A stretch of DNA of 64,000 bases. Origin: Variovorax boronicumulans (GTDB lineage: Bacteria > Pseudomonadota > Gammaproteobacteria > Burkholderiales > Burkholderiaceae_C). How positions within the stretch are numbered: position 1 is the first letter of the stretch; the number at the start of each line of letters is the position of its first letter. The notes beneath the pieces were generated by a model. It was not told the DNA's origin, made no database searches, and saw nothing but the letters and a program-made list of their open reading frames with translations. Location: positions 1,465,486-1,529,485 of the forward strand of contig NZ_JAAAFX010000009.1 of the NCBI RefSeq assembly GCF_019352895.1, in the 5' to 3' direction. Both the position numbers and the translations under genes were made by a program. Positions 60,109-64,000 of the stretch are shown piece by piece.

Positions 60109-62604
60109 TCAACGCCCCGGCGACAACTGGATCCGCTCGACCGTCTCCTTCTCCACCGCAGCACGCGAATAGACCAGCGGCACGTACTTGCCCTCGAGCC
60201 ACAGCGGGGCGAGATCCCGGTAGTTCGGGCTGTCCGGATTCCCCGACTGCCCCGGCGCGTTGATCACGCGCGAAGCGTCCCAATTCCCCACGTCGAGCAC
60301 CATGCGGAAGGACGCGCCCGCGGTCAGCTTGTAGTCGCTGGCGCGGTAGGTCGCGGCCATCGGCGTGAAGGCCGAGCCGGACATCGGCCAGTCGCCCACA
60401 TCGAGCTTCTTGCGTGCGGCCGCATCGACCACGCTGCCGAGCGGATGGCGGAACTCGGCGCGGTGCAGGGTGCCCCACTTCCAGGCCGCCGTATCGGGGC
60501 CGAGCCTGGCCGTGAGCTCCTGCATCGCCAACGGCAAGGTCGTCAGCAGCAGGGCATCGCGCTGCGCGTTCGAGACCCAGTCGGCGGGGTTCTCGAGCAG
60601 CAGCACCATGCGCGTGTTGTCGCCGGGCGTGGCCAGCGCGGCGGCGGCATCGCCCGCGCCGGCCTTCAGCACGGCCGCGCGCAGGGGCTTGCTGCTCCAG
60701 ACCTCGTACAGCGCGGCGGCGGCGCTGTTGCGGTCCATCGCACCGTTCCAGCCCTGCAGCAGGCGCAAGGCCGAAGCCGTCTGCGGATCGTCGCTGCGCA
60801 GGCCGGCCAGCAGCCTGAGCAGCCGCTGCGCGGGCGTGGCGACGATGTCGTTCTGCATGCGCTCCGAATCCTCGAGGGTGAAGCGCGTGCCCGCCGCCAC
60901 CTTGGCCGCGAACAGTTCCTTCAGGCGGCGCGCGCGGGCCGCATCGCTCCACTCGTAGCCCACGCCCTTCTTCGCGGCCGGATGGTCGGGCGGGATGTTG
61001 TTCTCGTTGGCCGTCACCACGTAGCCGCGCGCGGGGTTGAACTCCGACGGCAGTTCGTCGCCGTTGCGGAAGCCCGACCACTCGTAGCGCCCGTCGCCAG
61101 GCACCGGCATCAGGCCGTCCCAGTTGGGGCGGATCGGCGTGAGCCCGCCGGGAATCCAGCCGACGTTGCCGCTGGTGTCGGCATAGACCTGGTTCTCGCC
61201 CGGCGCGCCCCAGCGGTTCATGGCGGCGCGGAACTGGTCCCAGTTGCGCGCACGCATGTAGTCCATCGAACCGAAGTACGGCGCCATGCCGGGTTCCAGC
61301 CAGGCCGCGCGCAATGCATAGGCGCGCTGCTTGCCGGGCTCGGCCAGCAGCACCGGGCCGTGGCGCGTGAAGCGGTTGACCACCTCGCGGGGCGTGCTTT
61401 CGCCCTTGACCGCGATGCGTTCGGTCACGCGCGTCATCGGCTCCCAACGGTCCTGGTAGCGGTATTCTTCGGGGTTGGCCGGGTTGAGCCGGTACACGTA
61501 CAGGTCTTCCTGGTCCATGTAGAAGCGCGTCAGGCCGAAGGCGATGGCGCCGTTGTGGCCGATCGACAGGCCCGGCAGGAAGGGCTCGCCCGCGCCGATG
61601 GCGTCCATGCCCGGTGCGCTCAGGTGCGTCATGTAGCGCAGGCTGGGCGCGCCATGGGCGCGGTGCGGGTCATTGGCCAGGATGGGCCGGCCGGTGGCCG
61701 TGAGCTTCGGCGCGATCACCCAGTTGTTGCTGCCATAGGCGCCAGTCGGGTCGCCCTGCGAGGCCTGCTGCGCGTCCTCGCGCTGCCGTTCGGCTTCCGC
61801 GCTGCCCGGCAGCAGCGCCACCGGAACCACCGCCGCGCCCGCGTTCATGCCCAGCCGCGTGTTGGCCTTGGTGAAGACCGGCCCTTCGGTGGCGCGCAGG
61901 TAGGCCGCGCGCAATTCGGCGGCCGGGATGTCGCAGGGGTCGAGCCCCGGCGGCACCTGCGGCGTGACGGGCGGGTCGAGCTCGCGGCGCAGCCAGTCGG
62001 CCTTGGCACCGGCCGGGCCGGCGCAGAACGCACGCGCGCGTTCGATCTCGGACGTGAAGTTGAGCGTGAGCCCGTGGTGGCGGATGCGCACCACGTCTTC
62101 GGCCGACCAGGTCGCCGGCTGGTAGCCGAGCAGCGCGAACTCGGCCGGCAGCAGCGCGGGCTGCGCCTGCACCTGCGCCACGTAGGCGTTGACACCCGCG
62201 GTGAAGGCCTCGGCCACGCGCTTGGCGTCGGAGCCGTAGGCCAGCCATTCGCGGTACATGTCGCCGCGGTAGAGCACGGCGCGCGCGGCGCGGTCGCTCT
62301 CGACCCAGTCGGGACCGAAGTCCTTGGCCATCTCGCCCAGTCCGCGCTTGCGCCACAGGTCCATCTGCCAGAGCCGGTCACGCGCGGCGATGAAACCCTG
62401 CGCCACGAAGGCGTCGTAGAGCGTGCCCGCATAGAGATGCGGCACGCCCCAGCGGTCGACCAGCACTTCGGCGGGCTTCTCGAGGCCGGGGACGGCGAAG
62501 GACGAGGAGGGTCGGTTGGGCGTGTTGACGCCCGAAGGGCTGCTGGCGCAGCCGACCAATGCAAGGGCCGCGAGCGCCGCGGCGCTCAGCTTGATCTTCT
62601 TCAT
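60109..62604 (-). CDS. Penicillin acylase family lipoprotein
   Basis: Ntn-hydrolase of 831 residues, with a lipobox (ALVGC) after the signal peptide at about residue 19. The precursor is split so that Ser292 in TGAYGSNNWVIAP becomes the N-terminal nucleophile of the beta subunit. Other features are VDRWGVPHLYAGTLYDAFVA near the start, ILANDPHRAHGAPSLRYMTH and SIGHNGAIAFGLTRFYMDQE. Family members cleave penicillin, cephalosporin or acyl-homoserine lactone amide bonds. PvdQ/AHL acylase-like activity is possible. It lies opposite to the permease and cds1 genes and splits the exporter gene order. Confidence 0.88.
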   Translation of the reverse strand: MKKIKLSAAALAALALVGCASSPSGVNTPNRPSSSFAVPGLEKPAEVLVDRWGVPHLYAGTLYDAFVAQGFIAARDRLWQMDLWRKRGLGEMAKDFGPDWVESDRAARAVLYRGDMYREWLAYGSDAKRVAEAFTAGVNAYVAQVQAQPALLPAEFALLGYQPATWSAEDVVRIRHHGLTLNFTSEIERARAFCAGPAGAKADWLRRELDPPVTPQVPPGLDPCDIPAAELRAAYLRATEGPVFTKANTRLGMNAGAAVVPVALLPGSAEAERQREDAQQASQGDPTGAYGSNNWVIAPKLTATGRPILANDPHRAHGAPSLRYMTHLSAPGMDAIGAGEPFLPGLSIGHNGAIAFGLTRFYMDQEDLYVYRLNPANPEEYRYQDRWEPMTRVTERIAVKGESTPREVVNRFTRHGPVLLAEPGKQRAYALRAAWLEPGMAPYFGSMDYMRARNWDQFRAAMNRWGAPGENQVYADTSGNVGWIPGGLTPIRPNWDGLMPVPGDGRYEWSGFRNGDELPSEFNPARGYVVTANENNIPPDHPAAKKGVGYEWSDAARARRLKELFAAKVAAGTRFTLEDSERMQNDIVATPAQRLLRLLAGLRSDDPQTASALRLLQGWNGAMDRNSAAAALYEVWSSKPLRAAVLKAGAGDAAAALATPGDNTRMVLLLENPADWVSNAQRDALLLTTLPLAMQELTARLGPDTAAWKWGTLHRAEFRHPLGSVVDAAARKKLDVGDWPMSGSAFTPMAATYRASDYKLTAGASFRMVLDVGNWDASRVINAPGQSGNPDSPNYRDLAPLWLEGKYVPLVYSRAAVEKETVERIQLSPGR

Positions 62605-62705
62605 GTTTGTCTTTGTCTCCTGCCTTGTAGACGGCAGGGCACAGTATCCCGATTCGGCGGCCTGCCGGGTTCCGCACAAACCATGACTTGTAGACTGGCG
62701 CTGAT

Positions 62706-63782
62706 ATGCAGCCCCCCTCTTCCTCCTCCCCCTGCAGCGGCTGGCTCGGCGGCGCGATCCGCCGCATCGAGGCCGACTACCAGCGCAGCGCCGACACGCA
62801 CCTGATCCCGCTGCCCCTGCCCGCACTCGCCGCGCAGGGCATCGACCTGTACCTCAAGGACGAGTCGACGCACCCGACCGGCAGCCTCAAGCACCGGCTG
62901 GCACGCTCGCTGTTTCTCTATGCGCTGTGCAACGGCTGGGTGCGCGAGGGCACGACCATCGTCGAGGCCTCGAGCGGCTCGACGGCGGTAAGCGAGGCCT
63001 ACTTCGCGCGGCTGCTGGGCCTGCCCTTCATCGCGGTGATGCCGCGCAGCACCTCGCCCGAGAAGATCGCCCAGATCGCGTTCTACGGCGCGACCTGCCA
63101 CTTCGTCGACCATGCGGCGCAGGTCTACGAAGAGGCGCGGGCCGTGGCCGAACTCAGCGGCGGCCACTACATGGACCAGTTCACCTACGCCGAGCGCGCG
63201 ACCGACTGGCGCGGCAACAACAACATCGCCGAGAGCATGTTCCAGCAGATGGCGCGCGAGCGGCATCCGGTGCCGAAGTGGATCGTGGTGGGCGCTGGCA
63301 CGGGCGGCACCAGCGCGACCATCGGGCGCTACCTGCGCTTTCGCTGCCACGACACGCAGGTCTGCGTGCCCGACCCCGAAGGCTCGGTGTTCTCGGCCTA
63401 CCACCGCACGGGCGACGCCGCGCTCACCGATGTGGGCTCGCGTATCGAAGGCATCGGCCGACCGCGCGTGGAGCCCAGCTTCATCCGCAGCCTGGTCGAC
63501 CGCATGATCGAGGTGCCCAACCTCGAGTCGGTGGCGGCCATGCACGCGCTGTCGGCGCTGCTGGGCCGCAAGGTCGGCCCTTCGACCGGCACCAACTTCG
63601 TGGGCATGCTGGCGCTGGCGCAGGAGATGCGCGCGGCCGGGCAGCAGGGCTCGATCCTCTCGCTGCTCTGCGATGCCGGCGAGCGCTACCTGCCGAGCTA
63701 CCACGACGCGCCCTGGGTGCAGCAGGCCTTCGGCGACATCGGCCCGGCGCGGCAGCGCATCGACGCCTTGCTGGCCGCCTGA
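62706..63782 (+). CDS. cds1: PLP-dependent L-cysteine desulfhydrase, Cds1-like
   Basis: Fold-type II PLP enzyme of 358 residues in the cysteine synthase superfamily. The core YLKDESTHPTGSLKHRLARS carries the PLP Lys62. ALCNGWVREGTTIVEASSGS, YAERATDWRGNNNIAESMFQ and the phosphate loop VVGAGTGGTSATIGRYL match Cds1, the L-cysteine desulfhydrase best known from mycobacteria, that releases sulfide, pyruvate and ammonia. Its stop overlaps the attH-like start (TGATG), so the two are coupled. It sits close to the sulfur operon and may share the sulfur theme. Confidence 0.83.
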   Translation: MQPPSSSSPCSGWLGGAIRRIEADYQRSADTHLIPLPLPALAAQGIDLYLKDESTHPTGSLKHRLARSLFLYALCNGWVREGTTIVEASSGSTAVSEAYFARLLGLPFIAVMPRSTSPEKIAQIAFYGATCHFVDHAAQVYEEARAVAELSGGHYMDQFTYAERATDWRGNNNIAESMFQQMARERHPVPKWIVVGAGTGGTSATIGRYLRFRCHDTQVCVPDPEGSVFSAYHRTGDAALTDVGSRIEGIGRPRVEPSFIRSLVDRMIEVPNLESVAAMHALSALLGRKVGPSTGTNFVGMLALAQEMRAAGQQGSILSLLCDAGERYLPSYHDAPWVQQAFGDIGPARQRIDALLAA

Positions 63783-64000
63783 TGAACGCCGCGCGCTTGC
63801 TGTTGTCGAGGCGCAGCCTGCTGCTGGCAGCGGTCGCGGCCATGCCGCTGGCAGGCTGGGCCCTGCCCGAACGCACGCTGGTGTTTCCGCGCGACTTCGG
63901 CAGCCACCCCGATCTGCACACCGAGTGGTGGTACATCACCGGCCATGCGAAGAACGCCGCGGGCCGCGAATTCGGTTTCCAGGTCACCTTCTTCCGCTCG
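63782..64000 (+). CDS. AttH-like lipocalin-family protein, 3' truncated
   Basis: The first 73 residues of a secreted protein cut off by the window end. A signal with an arginine pair (SRRSLLLAAVAAMPLAGWA) could be Tat-type. The mature start reads PERTLVFPRDFGSHPDLHTE and WWYITGHAKNAAGREFGFQV, the hallmark of the AttH/CrtC (carotenoid 1,2-hydratase-like) lipocalin family. These proteins usually follow LolD-type ATPase and FtsX-type permease genes in one operon. The ATG overlaps the cds1 stop. The distance from its usual partners is unusual. Confidence 0.87.
   Translation, partial: MNAARLLLSRRSLLLAAVAAMPLAGWALPERTLVFPRDFGSHPDLHTEWWYITGHAKNAAGREFGFQVTFFRS

Overview
The window is a compact, uniformly GC-rich bacterial chromosome segment. 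Gene content, codon bias and gene order (divergent trmJ/suhB beside cysE, queG/tsaE/amiC, mutL-hydrolase-MFS-miaA, a DUF6279 lipoprotein, a YqjI/siderophore-interacting-protein pair) fit a betaproteobacterium of the Comamonadaceae, probably Variovorax or a close relative. That placement is inference from gene content, not from a marker-gene comparison. I call 58 protein genes, of which the first (opgD) and the last (attH-like) are cut by the window edges. I see no rRNA, tRNA, CRISPR array, insertion sequence or phage gene, and no gene-free stretch over 300 bases.

Layout. 1-2.8 kb: periplasmic glucan protein, RNase H-like protein, DedA-rhodanese fusion. 2.9-7.1 kb: a FecI/FecR/TonB-receptor iron-uptake signalling set with an N-terminal signalling domain on the receptor. 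7.3-14.5 kb: an autotransporter, an MFS exporter, an FKBP isomerase, small envelope proteins and an AhpD-like peroxidase. 14.5-19.2 kb: a lipid A modification unit (PAP2 phosphatase and EptA on one strand, a PmrA/PmrB-like pair on the other) with matching 11-bp-period direct repeats at both promoters. 19.2-27.8 kb: housekeeping and membrane genes (thioesterase, ETF-ubiquinone oxidoreductase, CysE, TrmJ, SuhB, FUSC, MscS). 27.8-31.8 kb: ygiW-qseC-qseB, divergent from the metal-responsive repressor YqjI and a ferric-siderophore reductase. 31.8-36.6 kb: QueG, TsaE, AmiC, small lipoprotein, DedA, GNAT. 36.6-42.9 kb: a dienelactone hydrolase fusion, then a LysR-MFS-FAH-IlvD/Edd cluster that looks like sugar-acid or related hydroxy-acid catabolism. 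43-48.8 kb: MutL, hydrolase, Bcr/CflA exporter, MiaA and a LolD-type ATPase.

48.8-64 kb is the most unusual part. A LolD/AttE-type ATPase (48163-48813), a fused FtsX-type permease (57522-60068) and an AttH-like lipocalin protein (from 63782) look like pieces of one AttEFGH-type exporter, but they are separated by unrelated genes. The first gap holds a CPBP membrane protease of visibly lower GC and a seven-gene minus-strand operon for organosulfur scavenging (metQ, a flavin-dependent monooxygenase, metN, metI, two SfnB/DszC-like flavin oxidoreductases and a PLP dehydratase). The second gap holds a penicillin-acylase-family lipoprotein and a Cds1-like cysteine desulfhydrase.

Regulation readable from sequence: a PmrA-like box at both eptA and the regulator operon, with the same 12-base distance to a -10 element; an inverted-repeat operator over the -10 of yqjI; a LysR-type inverted repeat about 65 bases upstream of the predicted ilvD-like start; and a hairpin whose 3' arm touches the ribosome binding site of the TonB receptor. 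All of these are predictions from the sequence alone.
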